NCBI GenBank assembly: GCA_000413015.1
Contig: KE332515.1
Span: 248,001-312,000 of the forward strand
Length of the DNA stretch: 64,000 nucleotides
Source: Treponema socranskii subsp. paredis ATCC 35535
GTDB taxonomy: Bacteria > Spirochaetota > Spirochaetia > Treponematales > Treponemataceae
Direction: 5' to 3'
A program made the position numbers and the translations under genes. The notes beneath the pieces were generated by a model. It was not told where the DNA came from, made no database searches, and worked only from the letters and a program-made list of their open reading frames with translations. Shown one piece after another: positions 33,793 to 42,755 of the stretch (positions within the stretch are counted from its first letter, which is position 1; each line of letters opens with the position of its first letter).

Positions 33793-34797
33793 CTAATCTT
33801 CCCAGCTTTTCGATTTCATTTCATCCTTTATGCGCATCCAGCTCGAAAACCTTTCTTCGGTGATCACGCCCGCGTACACGGCTTCGAGGATTTTGCAGCC
33901 GGGCTCCGCCGTATGCGTACAGCTCATGCCGAAAGTACAGCTGCCGACGATCGGTTTGAACTCGCGGAAATAAAGCGCCAAATCTTCCGGAGCGATATCG
34001 TGCAGTACAAAGCGGCGGATACCCGGCGTATCGATGATCGAAGCCTCATCACCGTCTCGTCCGGTAAAGCGCTTATCGATGACGATCGTATTGAGCGAAC
34101 CTTTCGTCGTCGTATGAGCACCGCGCTCGTATTTTCGGCTTAAATCCCCCGTGCGGAGCGCTTCGTTTCCCGCAAGCGCGTTTATAAGGCTCGACTTTCC
34201 GACGCCCGACTGCCCGACAAAGGCTGCGACGTGCCCTGCGAGAGAGCGCGCCAATGCATCGAGACCCGCACCCGTTTTTGCCGAAACATACAATACCGCA
34301 TATCCGAGGTCTTCCCATATTTTCGCTCTCGCTTGAAAATCGATGTCGTCACCGGCTGCGAGGTCGCATTTATTGCACACGATAATCGGTTCGAGATTTT
34401 GACATTCGGCTTGCGCGAGTTCGCGGTCTATAAAGCGCGGACGGAACGGCGGTTCGTCGGGAGTTGTCACCAAAACGATAAAATCGAGATTCGCCGCAAG
34501 AAGCTGCGGACATTTGCGTTTGACGTTCCAGCGCACAAACGAATTTTTGCGCGGCACGAGGGAGAGGATTTGTCCCTTCGAAGAATCGAGCTTATCGGCT
34601 TCGACTTCCACGATGTCGCCCGGAGCGAGCGGATTGTAAAATCTGTCTTCGCTTTTTAATATTTTTCCTTTGAGCGAACACGAGCGCAGTTTTCCGTCAC
34701 TGCAGCGCACCGTAAAAAAATTATTCGTTCCGTCGAAGACCGTTCCCTGCATAAAAATATCGTAATAAAAAGGACGCGATTTTGCAAGCGGGGACAT
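33793..34797 (-). CDS. rsgA: ribosome small-subunit GTPase RsgA
   Basis: A 334-residue circularly permuted GTPase that helps mature the 30S subunit. Order of motifs is as expected: an OB-fold N-terminus, G4 VCNKCDL, G5-like YVSAKTGAGL, Walker A GQSGVGKSSLINAL (about 195), a switch with GAHTTTKGSL, G3 DTPGIRRF, and a zinc site CTFGMSCTHTAEPGCKI near the C-terminus. The start could instead be the ATG at 34752 (MQGTVFDGTNNFF), which fits the OB-fold better; neither has a clear Shine-Dalgarno. It lies 6 nt after the pgeF-like gene. Confidence 0.96.
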   Translation of the reverse strand: MSPLAKSRPFYYDIFMQGTVFDGTNNFFTVRCSDGKLRSCSLKGKILKSEDRFYNPLAPGDIVEVEADKLDSSKGQILSLVPRKNSFVRWNVKRKCPQLLAANLDFIVLVTTPDEPPFRPRFIDRELAQAECQNLEPIIVCNKCDLAAGDDIDFQARAKIWEDLGYAVLYVSAKTGAGLDALARSLAGHVAAFVGQSGVGKSSLINALAGNEALRTGDLSRKYERGAHTTTKGSLNTIVIDKRFTGRDGDEASIIDTPGIRRFVLHDIAPEDLALYFREFKPIVGSCTFGMSCTHTAEPGCKILEAVYAGVITEERFSSWMRIKDEMKSKSWED

Positions 34798-34803
34798 ATC
34801 GTT

Positions 34804-35598
34804 TTATCCGATCCGTCCGCAAAAAGCCGCCTGTACGGTAAAAGTCTTTTTTATATCCCCTCCTGTTTCCCTTCTGAACGAGCCGAAGCGGTCGTCGCAT
34901 TTCGTACAGTCGTCGCATACGGCGATGTTTTCGTCAAGGATGCCTTCTTTTTCCAGGAGAAAAAGATTCGCTCTTTCAAGCGAAAGCCGGTAGCGTTTTG
35001 TCCCGTCGTAGTCGCTTACGCAGTCTTCGCAAAAATTCTTTTTAAAATACGAAGCGCGCTCTTCATCAACGATATAGCAGCAGTTTCGTATATGAGAGCC
35101 GAGGGCGACCGAAATGCGGCGCGGATCTCCTTTGTATATTTTTTTTATCATGCTTATCGCTTCTCCGACGATGCCCGTTCCCTTCCATCCCGAATGAACG
35201 ACGCCGAATACGCCGCGTTCGCGTTCATAAAAAAATATCGGCATACAGTCCGCTGCCGTAAGGACCGGCATGAGAAGTGCGTTTGCCGTGAGTATGCCGT
35301 CGCCCTGCAATCCGTAAACATCGCCGGCGGAAGAGACTGCGTATACGGTTTTTGAATGAATGAGTTCGAGCGGAACGATTTCGCAGCGAAGGTTTTCCTG
35401 AAAATCGCTTCGCTTTGAAACGATTTCTTTCAGAAGATCATCGCGCGCTTCATTCGTTTCATCCCATCGGAATCGCATGCTTCCCGCTTTTTTGAGAGTC
35501 ATGCCCCAGCGAAACGGATCTGCGAAAAGGGGTTTTCCGTCCGCATAAAAAGGTTGTACGACATAGCGATCGGCACGGGCGAGGGTGATGTGTTTCAT
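34804..35598 (-). CDS. pgeF: YfiH/PgeF-family (laccase-domain) protein
   Basis: A 264-residue member of the family once called multicopper polyphenol oxidase. Family members have been shown to act on purine nucleosides or to edit wrongly built peptidoglycan precursors. Zinc/catalytic motifs are complete: VLTAADCMPIFFY, GVVHSGWKGTGIVG and GSHIRNCCYIVDEE, plus a C-terminal CDDCTKCDDRFGSFRRE segment. It overlaps the end of the upstream 580-residue gene by 4 nt, showing coupling. Length is normal. Confidence 0.92.
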   Translation of the reverse strand: MKHITLARADRYVVQPFYADGKPLFADPFRWGMTLKKAGSMRFRWDETNEARDDLLKEIVSKRSDFQENLRCEIVPLELIHSKTVYAVSSAGDVYGLQGDGILTANALLMPVLTAADCMPIFFYERERGVFGVVHSGWKGTGIVGEAISMIKKIYKGDPRRISVALGSHIRNCCYIVDEERASYFKKNFCEDCVSDYDGTKRYRLSLERANLFLLEKEGILDENIAVCDDCTKCDDRFGSFRRETGGDIKKTFTVQAAFCGRIG

Positions 35599-37337
35599 TG
35601 CCTGCCTGCCGTACCGGAAGATGTTTCACTCGGCAGATCCAAGGGTTCTATTTCCGCCAGAAGTTTTAACGCGTTTTGCAGCAGGTTCCGCACGTCGAGC
35701 ATTTTATCCCGGAAATCCTGATTTTCCCGTCCTTGGATAGTCATAAGATTTTGCAAGGCATCGTATTCGTCGCTTTTACTTTCGTTAAAGATACCTGAAA
35801 AGATGTTTTCGATAGTGCGGCAGGACGAGCAAAATGCATTTGCGAGAGCGCGGACTTCGCCTTCCATCCTGACCATGAGAGAGTCGATGCGCGCCTGTCC
35901 CTGCAGCGAGCGCATGTGTTCGGCTGCCGTATCTTCGAATACGATCCCTCTCGTACCGCGCGGTGAAAGCGAGTCGGCAAACGCTTCGATTTTTTTATTT
36001 ACCGCCGAAAAATCGTTGACCGCTTCGGAAAACTCTATACGGTTTTCATTTTTCAAAAATATTCCTTCGAGCATCAGCGTCGTAAGCGTCGGGATCGCAT
36101 CCTGATATTTATGCGAGGCGAACCACGCCAAAAATCCTCCGGTCATTTCGCAGCGGAACGGAATGCCGCCCCACAACGAAGTCCACGGACGATAGGGCAG
36201 TTCGGGAAATTCTTTGAGATCGAAATGTATCGTAAGCGTGTCGAGGAGCTGATGTTTTTTTCTGTCCGCAAGCCATGCATTCCATCTTTCATCAAAGACC
36301 GCTTTCCACTGTCCGCGGAATTTTATCGTCCAGTCTTCCGCTCCTCCGAATGGATCGGGAAACCACGTACAGTTTCCGTATATGATGCGTCCGAGCGCAA
36401 CGACGGGAACGGTTCCCATAAACATTCGTATTCCCGAAAGCATTGCACCGGATTTTGTTAAAAATTCCCTCAGCGCATTTTCGGCATCGATATCAATTGA
36501 AATCGCTCGCATCGTTTTTTTTCGTACGAAGAAAAATATACATTGAAGGAGTTCGTTTGAAATCGGAACACCGTTCGAAAGCAGACGTGCAAAAGCGGCG
36601 TAATCGACGTGGGCGTTCGCAAAGGGGCAGGTATGAGAACTCGATGCAATCGCCGTAAATTGCGCGATAAAGTGGAGATAGGGCAGGGCGGTAAACTGCC
36701 TGAGCCATTCGGTACTGCGTACCGCTTCATACATTGCAGCTTTCGATTCTCTTGAAATATCGCGTACTGCCGCATCGAGTTTTCGCATGAGCGAAACGCG
36801 AAGTTCATTTGTCAGCGGACGGTCGAACGGAATCGTATACGGATCGGCTTCATTGTCGATGTGCTCGGCAATTTCCGGTGCGATAAAAGTGCTTAAAAAC
36901 ACATAGAATTCGCCGGGCGCATCGTAGACTACGGCGAGGTAGGGTTTAAAAAAAGACGCGCAGTCGTGAAGGTCTTTAAGTTTTTCATAAAAGACCGATT
37001 CCAAAACGCTGTGAGAAAAATCGATGAGCCCCGGATGTGCTCGTGCCGTTTTATGTGCCGCGTCCGCGATAAAATCTTTATTGTAGAGCGTTTCCCGGCT
37101 TTGAGTTGTAAATAAGGATCGCAGCCACAACATAAATCGATAAAAAAGCGGTTCGGTTTGTATGCGCGCTTCCAGCGTTCTCGTATCCGATATTTCGGCA
37201 TCGGCCGGTTCAAGCGTTTCGGGCGGCGCGGCGAGGTTTCCTTTTTTCAGCTTTTCAAGTAAAAACCGGCGTTCTTCGGCGCTTATACCTGAAACGAGTT
37301 TATCGAAAGAATTGCCGAATGTTCCGTCTTTGAACAT
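35595..37337 (-). CDS. DUF5312-like spirochete protein
   Basis: A 580-residue soluble protein, rich in helices and without a signal peptide or membrane span. From memory it looks like the spirochete-specific DUF5312 family; its role is unknown. Notable segments are the opening GISAEERRFLLEKLKKGNLA and a long helical C-terminus (LLQNALKLLAEIEPLDLP). It is first in a tight minus-strand operon with pgeF-like, rsgA and mutS2 genes, all linked by overlaps or gaps of at most 6 nt, so a role around translation or nucleic acids is possible. TCGACA, 17 nt and TACACT end 9 nt before its ATG. Confidence 0.72.
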   Translation of the reverse strand: MFKDGTFGNSFDKLVSGISAEERRFLLEKLKKGNLAAPPETLEPADAEISDTRTLEARIQTEPLFYRFMLWLRSLFTTQSRETLYNKDFIADAAHKTARAHPGLIDFSHSVLESVFYEKLKDLHDCASFFKPYLAVVYDAPGEFYVFLSTFIAPEIAEHIDNEADPYTIPFDRPLTNELRVSLMRKLDAAVRDISRESKAAMYEAVRSTEWLRQFTALPYLHFIAQFTAIASSSHTCPFANAHVDYAAFARLLSNGVPISNELLQCIFFFVRKKTMRAISIDIDAENALREFLTKSGAMLSGIRMFMGTVPVVALGRIIYGNCTWFPDPFGGAEDWTIKFRGQWKAVFDERWNAWLADRKKHQLLDTLTIHFDLKEFPELPYRPWTSLWGGIPFRCEMTGGFLAWFASHKYQDAIPTLTTLMLEGIFLKNENRIEFSEAVNDFSAVNKKIEAFADSLSPRGTRGIVFEDTAAEHMRSLQGQARIDSLMVRMEGEVRALANAFCSSCRTIENIFSGIFNESKSDEYDALQNLMTIQGRENQDFRDKMLDVRNLLQNALKLLAEIEPLDLPSETSSGTAGRQ

Positions 37338-37346
37338 AACTTTGCC

Positions 37347-37375
37347 AGTGTACTTTATATTCGCTTAAATGTCGA
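37347..37375 (-). promoter_or_regulatory. promoter of the DUF5312-pgeF-rsgA-mutS2 operon
   Basis: Minus strand: TCGACA (37375-37370), 17-nt spacer, TACACT (37352-37347), then nine bases to the ATG. The leader would be two or three bases at most. Confidence 0.55.
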
Positions 37376-37470
37376 GTTTTCAAAGACACCGTTTTGTAAT
37401 TTGCAAGCGGACAAATGATGTGTTTCGTTTCGGTTTTTGCTTCGGCGGAAAATCGTATTTTGAGGCCCGC

Positions 37471-37968
37471 TTACGCTTTTGTACACGCGTCTTTTTGCGT
37501 ACAGTTATCGCAATGTGTCGCGCTTCCGCTTCCGACGGATTTGTTTTTGTCGAACATTTCCATCATCGTCCGCCAGCCGAGTACGGCGCATTTGACGCGT
37601 GCGGGCATTTTCGAAACGTCTTCGAGGGCAGCCGCTTCGTCGAGTTGTTCTATGTCGGATGCGGCCGCATCGCCTTTTATCATGCTCATAAAGATGTTTG
37701 CGAGGCGGAGCGCTTCGGTTTTATTTTTTCCGACGACGAGATCGAGCATCATATCGACCGACGCTTGGGAGATGGCGCAGCCGCTTCCGGTAAAAGAGCC
37801 GTCGGCGATCGTGCCGTCATCATCGATCTGCAAACTGAGCGTGATATTGTCTCCGCAGCTCGGATTGACGCCGTTTAAAACGAGAGACGGGCGAGCCATC
37901 GGCTTTTTGTGAGAGGGGTTTAGATTGTGTTCGTTGAGAATTTCACGATAGAGTTCTTTCGTTTCCAT
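37471..37968 (-). CDS. sufU: SUF-type iron-sulfur scaffold SufU
   Basis: A 165-residue NifU-N/IscU-fold protein of the SufU type. The three zinc or cluster cysteines are in NPSCGDN, GSGCAISQAS and RVKCAVLGW, and the insertion between the second and third is the SufU hallmark. The extra C-terminal CDNCTQKDAC tail has four cysteines (counting HCDNC and DAC), which is not usual for SufU. It takes sulfur from SufS. It is the last gene of the suf operon, 71 nt after sufS, with an AAGGACGG Shine-Dalgarno. Confidence 0.93.
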   Translation of the reverse strand: METKELYREILNEHNLNPSHKKPMARPSLVLNGVNPSCGDNITLSLQIDDDGTIADGSFTGSGCAISQASVDMMLDLVVGKNKTEALRLANIFMSMIKGDAAASDIEQLDEAAALEDVSKMPARVKCAVLGWRTMMEMFDKNKSVGSGSATHCDNCTQKDACTKA

Positions 37969-38039
37969 GGCAATGCCGTCCTTGTATTCGCGTTTATGCG
38001 CCGTGTTTTTTTTCGCTCCGTATCCGAAAGCCTTTGCCG

Positions 38040-39263
38040 TCAGTCTTTAAATCCCATCCACGAGCGGATGTTTTTTACTTTGCTCAAAAAAACGTCGGCT
38101 TCGTCTTCGGTGTTGTAAAAGTAGACGCTTGCGCGCGCCGTTGCGGGAACGCCGAGGTAGGCACCGAGCGGCTGAGCGCAGTGGTGTCCCGCCCTGATCG
38201 CGATGCGTTCCGTATCGAGCACGGTTGCGATGTCGTGCGGATGCACGCCGTCTATCGTGAAGGTTACGATGCCGCAGTGCCGGTTTCCGTCGGGGTTTCC
38301 GATAATGTGCACGTGCGGGATGGTTTTCATACCTTCGATGAGACGGGAGGCGAGCGCGTTGTCGTGCTTCGTTATGTAATCGTAGCCGACCGATTCGATG
38401 TATTTGACGGCGGCTTCAAGAGCGACCGCTCCGCCTGCGTTTACCGTACCCGCTTCGAATTTTGCAGGGAGAGGCGCCCAAGTCGCGTCTTCTCTCGTAA
38501 CGTATTCGATCATCTCTCCGCCGCGCAAAAAAGGCGGCATATTTTCGAGGAGCGATTTTTTTCCGTACAAAATACCGCAGCCCGTGGGACCGGTGAGTTT
38601 ATGGGCGCTGAAGACATAAAAGTCGGCATCGAGGGAACGTACATCGGTTTTGATGTGCGGCACGGCTTGCGCACCGTCCGCGACGACGACCGCTCCCGCT
38701 TTGTGCGCGGCCTTTGCGATCTTTTCTATATCGTTTGTGATACCGAGCACGTTGCTCACGTGTGCGACGGCGACGAGCTTTGTGCGGCTTCCGATCTTTG
38801 TCGCGATTTCTTCGTCGGAGATGACGCCGCTTTCCCTGTCGCACTCCAAATAGACGAGCTTTGCGCCCTTCGCTTTTGCGACCATTTGCCACGGAAGGAT
38901 GTTCGAATGGTGTTCCATGATCGAAACGGCGATTTCATCTCCTTCTCCTATGTTCGCCATACCGTAGCTGTACGCGACGAGGTTCAGCGATTCACTCGCA
39001 TTCCGCGTAAAAATCACTTCCGAGTCTTCGGCCGCGTTGATAAAGCGCGCGACACTGTGCCGCGCTCCTTCGTAAGCTTCGGTTGCGCGCACGCTTAAAT
39101 CGTAGAGGCCTCGGAGGGGATTTGCATTGTTTTCTTCGTAAAAATGCCGTATAGCATCGATTACTTGATGCGGCCGCTGCGTCGTCGCCGCGTTATCGAA
39201 ATAGATGAGGTCTTTGTTTTTTTCATTCGAAAAAAAAGGAAAGTCGTTTCTAAAATCATTCAT
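38040..39263 (-). CDS. sufS: cysteine desulfurase SufS
   Basis: A 407-residue pyridoxal-phosphate enzyme that takes sulfur from cysteine as a protein persulfide. The start MNDFRNDFPFFSNEKNKDLIYFDNAATTQRP is the family N-terminus; longer reading upstream falls inside sufD. The PLP lysine is in FSAHKLTGPTGCGILYG, and the active-site cysteine loop is in RAGHHCAQPLG, the group II form. It overlaps sufD by 8 nt. Confidence 0.96.
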   Translation of the reverse strand: MNDFRNDFPFFSNEKNKDLIYFDNAATTQRPHQVIDAIRHFYEENNANPLRGLYDLSVRATEAYEGARHSVARFINAAEDSEVIFTRNASESLNLVAYSYGMANIGEGDEIAVSIMEHHSNILPWQMVAKAKGAKLVYLECDRESGVISDEEIATKIGSRTKLVAVAHVSNVLGITNDIEKIAKAAHKAGAVVVADGAQAVPHIKTDVRSLDADFYVFSAHKLTGPTGCGILYGKKSLLENMPPFLRGGEMIEYVTREDATWAPLPAKFEAGTVNAGGAVALEAAVKYIESVGYDYITKHDNALASRLIEGMKTIPHVHIIGNPDGNRHCGIVTFTIDGVHPHDIATVLDTERIAIRAGHHCAQPLGAYLGVPATARASVYFYNTEDEADVFLSKVKNIRSWMGFKD

Positions 39264-40329
39264 GTGAAAATACCTCGTCCAAGTACGCATTGATTTTTTC
39301 GACAGTGCCTTCGTCGGGAATGCCGTCGGCGATTCGTGCGACTTTTGCGCGCGCCATAAGCATTTCCGCTTCCCGTTTTGCGATGCCTCGCGACTGCATA
39401 TAAAAGAGCGTATCTTCTCCGAGCTTTCCGATCGTCGAACCGTGTTCGCCCGCGATATCTTCTTCGCCGCAGAGGATGAGCGGAATCGATTTATTGACGA
39501 CATCGGGTGAAAGCAAAAGTACTTCTTCGTATTCGTTTCCTGCAGCGCCTGCCGCACCCTTTATAAAATCGATCGAGCCGCGGTAGGTTTTTACCGCTTT
39601 GTCCTGCAGCGTTCCCCGGGCTGTCATTTGACAGTCGGTCTTTTTTCCGCTCAAGCGCGCGACATAATTCATGTCCAGTTTTTGCTCTCCGCGGCAAAAA
39701 TAAGCGGTATCGGCTTTGAACGAACTTCCGAAAGAAGGAAGCGCTCCGGCAGCTCCCGTATAGGTTTCTTTTCCTCCGAGGATCACCTGCGTCAGTTCGA
39801 CGCGGCCGCCTTCGGCGCAAACGGTGCCGATATCGTCTGCTTGAATGAAACCCCTTCCCAAAAGCTGCACTTTTATCAAACGGATGAACGCGCCTTCTTC
39901 GGCATCGCAAATCGTGCGGAGAATCTGCGTACCCGATGAAGTGCGCTCCGATTCGTATCTCATGATAACCGTGACGGAAGCGTTTTTTTCGGCTTTAATG
40001 ATATGGAATGCCGACGTTGCGCTTTTATCGCCCAAATCGAAATCGATAAAGACGGGCTCTGCAGCATGCACGCTTTTTTTTACCGTGATGCGCGAAGCTT
40101 TCGCATCTTTAAAAAAATGCTCTCCGAGCGCTTTTCCGCAGCCCGTTTCGAGATTACGATAGGCATCCGCGTTTGCGCTCCGATCGTATTCGACGCCGCG
40201 GGGCAGGGCGCTCATGCGGGGATTTCCGTCGCCTGAAAAGAGAGCATCTGTTGAAAAGGGTGTCGAATTTATTTTAAGCCAATTCCACGTGAGCGTCGGT
40301 AAATTATTAATTGTTAATGTATCGGTCAT
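39256..40329 (-). CDS. sufD: Fe-S cluster assembly protein SufD
   Basis: A 357-residue right-handed beta-helix protein, partner of SufB in the SufBC2D scaffold. The N-terminal third is divergent; the beta-helix core runs from about residue 90 (FIDFDLGDKSATSAFHII), and the C-terminal family block reads GSTIGKLGEDTLFYMQSRGIAKREAEMLM. The conserved histidine is in GEHGST. The ATG follows AAGGATC and lies 9 nt after sufB. Confidence 0.92.
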   Translation of the reverse strand: MTDTLTINNLPTLTWNWLKINSTPFSTDALFSGDGNPRMSALPRGVEYDRSANADAYRNLETGCGKALGEHFFKDAKASRITVKKSVHAAEPVFIDFDLGDKSATSAFHIIKAEKNASVTVIMRYESERTSSGTQILRTICDAEEGAFIRLIKVQLLGRGFIQADDIGTVCAEGGRVELTQVILGGKETYTGAAGALPSFGSSFKADTAYFCRGEQKLDMNYVARLSGKKTDCQMTARGTLQDKAVKTYRGSIDFIKGAAGAAGNEYEEVLLLSPDVVNKSIPLILCGEEDIAGEHGSTIGKLGEDTLFYMQSRGIAKREAEMLMARAKVARIADGIPDEGTVEKINAYLDEVFSHE

Positions 40330-40338
40330 ACGCGATCC

Positions 40339-41757
40339 TTACAGAGTGCCTTTCATTTCGAGGCGGATGAGATTGTTCATTTCGACGGCGTATTCGAGCG
40401 GCAGCTCTTTACTGACGGGATTTGCAAAACCGCTGACGATCATGCTTCTCGCTTCGTCTTCGGCGATGCCTCGCGACATGAGGTAAAAAATCGCATCGCC
40501 GGAAATACGTCCGATTTTCGCTTCGTGTCCGACATCTACGTCGTCGGTATGAATTTCCATAGCGGGTACGGTATCGCTTCTTGAGTTCGGATCGAGCATG
40601 AGCGATTCGCATGAAACGGAAGCTTTGCTCCCGTGCGCTTTTTTATCGATATAGATGGCCGAACGGTATGTGCTTACGCCGCCGCCTTTTGAAATAGATT
40701 TTGTCGTAATGACGCTCGACGTATTGGGAGCGCTGTGTACCATTTTCGCGCCCGTGTCGAGGTTTTGTCCGCTGCCTGCAAAGGTGACGCCCGTGAATTC
40801 GGCTCTCGCGCGTTCGCCGACCAAATCGCTTTCGGGATAGAGATACGAAATGTGAGAGCCGAACGAACCGGATACCCATTCGACCGATCCGCCTTCTTCG
40901 ACCCGCGCGCGCTTCGTGTTTAAATTGTACATATTTTTCGACCAGTTTTCGATCGTCGAATAGCGCAACCGCGCGTTTTTTGCAACGTAGAGTTCAACGG
41001 CTCCCGCATGCAGGTTTGCGACGTTGTATTTCGGTGCGGAGCATCCTTCGATAAAGTGCAGATCCGCTCCTTCATCGACGATGATGAGCGTGTGTTCGAA
41101 TTGACCCGCGCCCTTTGCGTTTAAACGGAAATACGACTGCAGCGGAAAGGAAAGGTGAACGCCTTTGGGCACGTAGACGAAGGAACCGCCCGACCACACC
41201 GCTCCGTGGAGGGCTGCGAATTTGTGCGCACGCGGCGGAATTAAGCGCATAAAATGTTTTTTGATCATGTCCGCGTATTCGCCTCGAAGCGCGCTTTCGA
41301 AATCGGAATAGACGACGCCTTGCTTTGCAACTTCGTCGCGTATATTGTGGTAGACAAGTTCGCTGTCGTACTGTGCGCCGACTCCCGCAAGCGAAGTGCG
41401 CTCCGCTTCGGGAATGCCGAGCTTTTCGAAGGTTTCTTTAATATCTTTGGGAACGTTTTCCCAATTGTTTTGCATTTTCGTATTCGGGCGCACGTAGGTC
41501 GCAATGTGTTCGATGTGCAGTCCGCTTATGTCCGGTCCCCAGTTCGGCACGGGCATTTCGTTATAGATTTTAAGAGAGGCGAGACGGAAATCTCTCATCC
41601 ACTCGGGATCGTTTTTGTCTTTTGAAAGTTTTAAAACGATTTCTTCGGTCAAGCCCGGATCGTTTCGATAAGAATCTTTTTCATCGTAACGAAAATCGTA
41701 CATCGACGTATCGATATCGATTTTTGAGGCGGAGTTTCTGTCTATGACTTCGCTCAT
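40339..41757 (-). CDS. sufB: Fe-S cluster assembly protein SufB
   Basis: A 472-residue main scaffold subunit. Family segments are clear: GLTEEIVLKLSKDKNDPEWM near the start, GGSFVYVPKGVHLSFPLQSYFR, IVDEGADLHFIEGCSAP with the key cysteine, the ENWSKNMYNLNTKRA strand, and GHEAKIGRISGDAIFYLMSRGIAEDEA at the C-terminus. Its ATG overlaps the end of sufC (ATGA), so the subunits are coupled. Confidence 0.97.
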   Translation of the reverse strand: MSEVIDRNSASKIDIDTSMYDFRYDEKDSYRNDPGLTEEIVLKLSKDKNDPEWMRDFRLASLKIYNEMPVPNWGPDISGLHIEHIATYVRPNTKMQNNWENVPKDIKETFEKLGIPEAERTSLAGVGAQYDSELVYHNIRDEVAKQGVVYSDFESALRGEYADMIKKHFMRLIPPRAHKFAALHGAVWSGGSFVYVPKGVHLSFPLQSYFRLNAKGAGQFEHTLIIVDEGADLHFIEGCSAPKYNVANLHAGAVELYVAKNARLRYSTIENWSKNMYNLNTKRARVEEGGSVEWVSGSFGSHISYLYPESDLVGERARAEFTGVTFAGSGQNLDTGAKMVHSAPNTSSVITTKSISKGGGVSTYRSAIYIDKKAHGSKASVSCESLMLDPNSRSDTVPAMEIHTDDVDVGHEAKIGRISGDAIFYLMSRGIAEDEARSMIVSGFANPVSKELPLEYAVEMNNLIRLEMKGTL

Positions 41758-42506
41758 TGCCCGCCGTCCTTTTCAAATCGTTCGAATCCGTTTTTGTTGA
41801 TTTCATCGACGAGAGAGGCATCTCCCGTTTTGACGATTTTGCCTTTGACAAGCACGTGCGTAAAATCGACGGTAAGGCTTTCGAGTATCTTCGTCGAATG
41901 CGTGATGATGAGCAGCGTGCCTCCGTTTTGTTTATACGCTTCGATACCCTTCGATACCGTGCGCACCGCGTCCACGTCGAGTCCCGAATCGGTTTCGTCG
42001 AGGATTGCAAATTTGGGCTTGAGCATGAGCAGCTGCAGGATTTCGCTTTTTTTACGTTCGCCGCCTGAAAAGCCGACATTCAAATCGCGCGAAGCGTACG
42101 ACGCGTCCATATTCAGCAATTGCATCGCAGCTTGCAGATCTTTTTGAAATTGAAAAAGTTTTATCCGTTCGCCCGTTCTCTGTTGGAGCGCGCTTCTGAT
42201 AAAAGTTTCGAGGGAAATGCCCGGTACTTCGAGCGGATTTTGAAAGGATAAAAACATACCCGCTTTTGCGCGCACATCCGTCTTTTCTTCGGTGAGATCT
42301 TTACCGTCGAATATGATTTTTCCTTCGGTCAAGGTGTAGACGGGGTTTCCCATAAGCGTATTGCCGAGCGTCGATTTACCCGCTCCGTTCGGCCCCATAA
42401 ATACGTGCGTTTCGCCTTTATTGATTTCCAAATCGATGCCGTGCAGTACTGATTTTTCGTTTATATCGACCGAAACATGTCGGACGTCGAGCAACAGATC
42501 ACTCAT
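41754..42506 (-). CDS. sufC: Fe-S assembly ATPase SufC
   Basis: A 250-residue ABC-type ATPase that powers SufBCD. Walker A GPNGAGKSTLGNTLMG, Q-loop SFQNPLEVPGIS, signature VGFSGGERKKSEILQ, Walker B FAILDETDSGLD and the switch histidine in LIITHSTKIL are all present. It is first in the minus-strand operon sufC-B-D-S-U, with a CAGGAG Shine-Dalgarno and a perfect-looking operator candidate ~40 bp upstream. Confidence 0.97.
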   Translation of the reverse strand: MSDLLLDVRHVSVDINEKSVLHGIDLEINKGETHVFMGPNGAGKSTLGNTLMGNPVYTLTEGKIIFDGKDLTEEKTDVRAKAGMFLSFQNPLEVPGISLETFIRSALQQRTGERIKLFQFQKDLQAAMQLLNMDASYASRDLNVGFSGGERKKSEILQLLMLKPKFAILDETDSGLDVDAVRTVSKGIEAYKQNGGTLLIITHSTKILESLTVDFTHVLVKGKIVKTGDASLVDEINKNGFERFEKDGGQ

Positions 42507-42546
42507 AAATACCGGAACTCCTGATTGATACGGAATATAAAAGCTT

Positions 42547-42596
42547 AATTATCTACAAAATAAGTAGGTAATTATTCTCTCGTTCAATATAACGAT
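42547..42596 (-). promoter_or_regulatory. suf promoter with overlapping inverted repeat
   Basis: A 10-7-10 inverted repeat lies at 42547-42573 (arms AATTATCTAC and GTAGGTAATT, one mismatch). On the minus strand it covers the likely -10 region (TTATTT or TATTTT) that follows a TTGAAC box near 42587-42592. A bound repressor there would block the operon. An Rrf2/IscR-like regulator is a guess. Confidence 0.6.
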
Positions 42597-42755
42597 ATTA
42601 TATCAAAAAAGCAAGCGTGCATACAGCGTCCGGCATCCTCGTGAAAACAGGGCGGCCGTGTACCGCCGTTATGCGTGCGAAAAAGCGATACGTCGTTATA
42701 CGGCAAATATATCGATTTCGAAAACGATATGTTCGATTTTGCTTTTATACGATTT

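Noticed and set aside
38034-39098. 354-residue + frame opposite sufS
   Set aside because: Antisense shadow of a well-conserved enzyme; no ribosome site or motif.
42547-42573. Fur box controlling suf
   Set aside because: The repeat is 10-7-10 with CTAC/GTAG inner ends and does not resemble the GATAAT-based Fur box.
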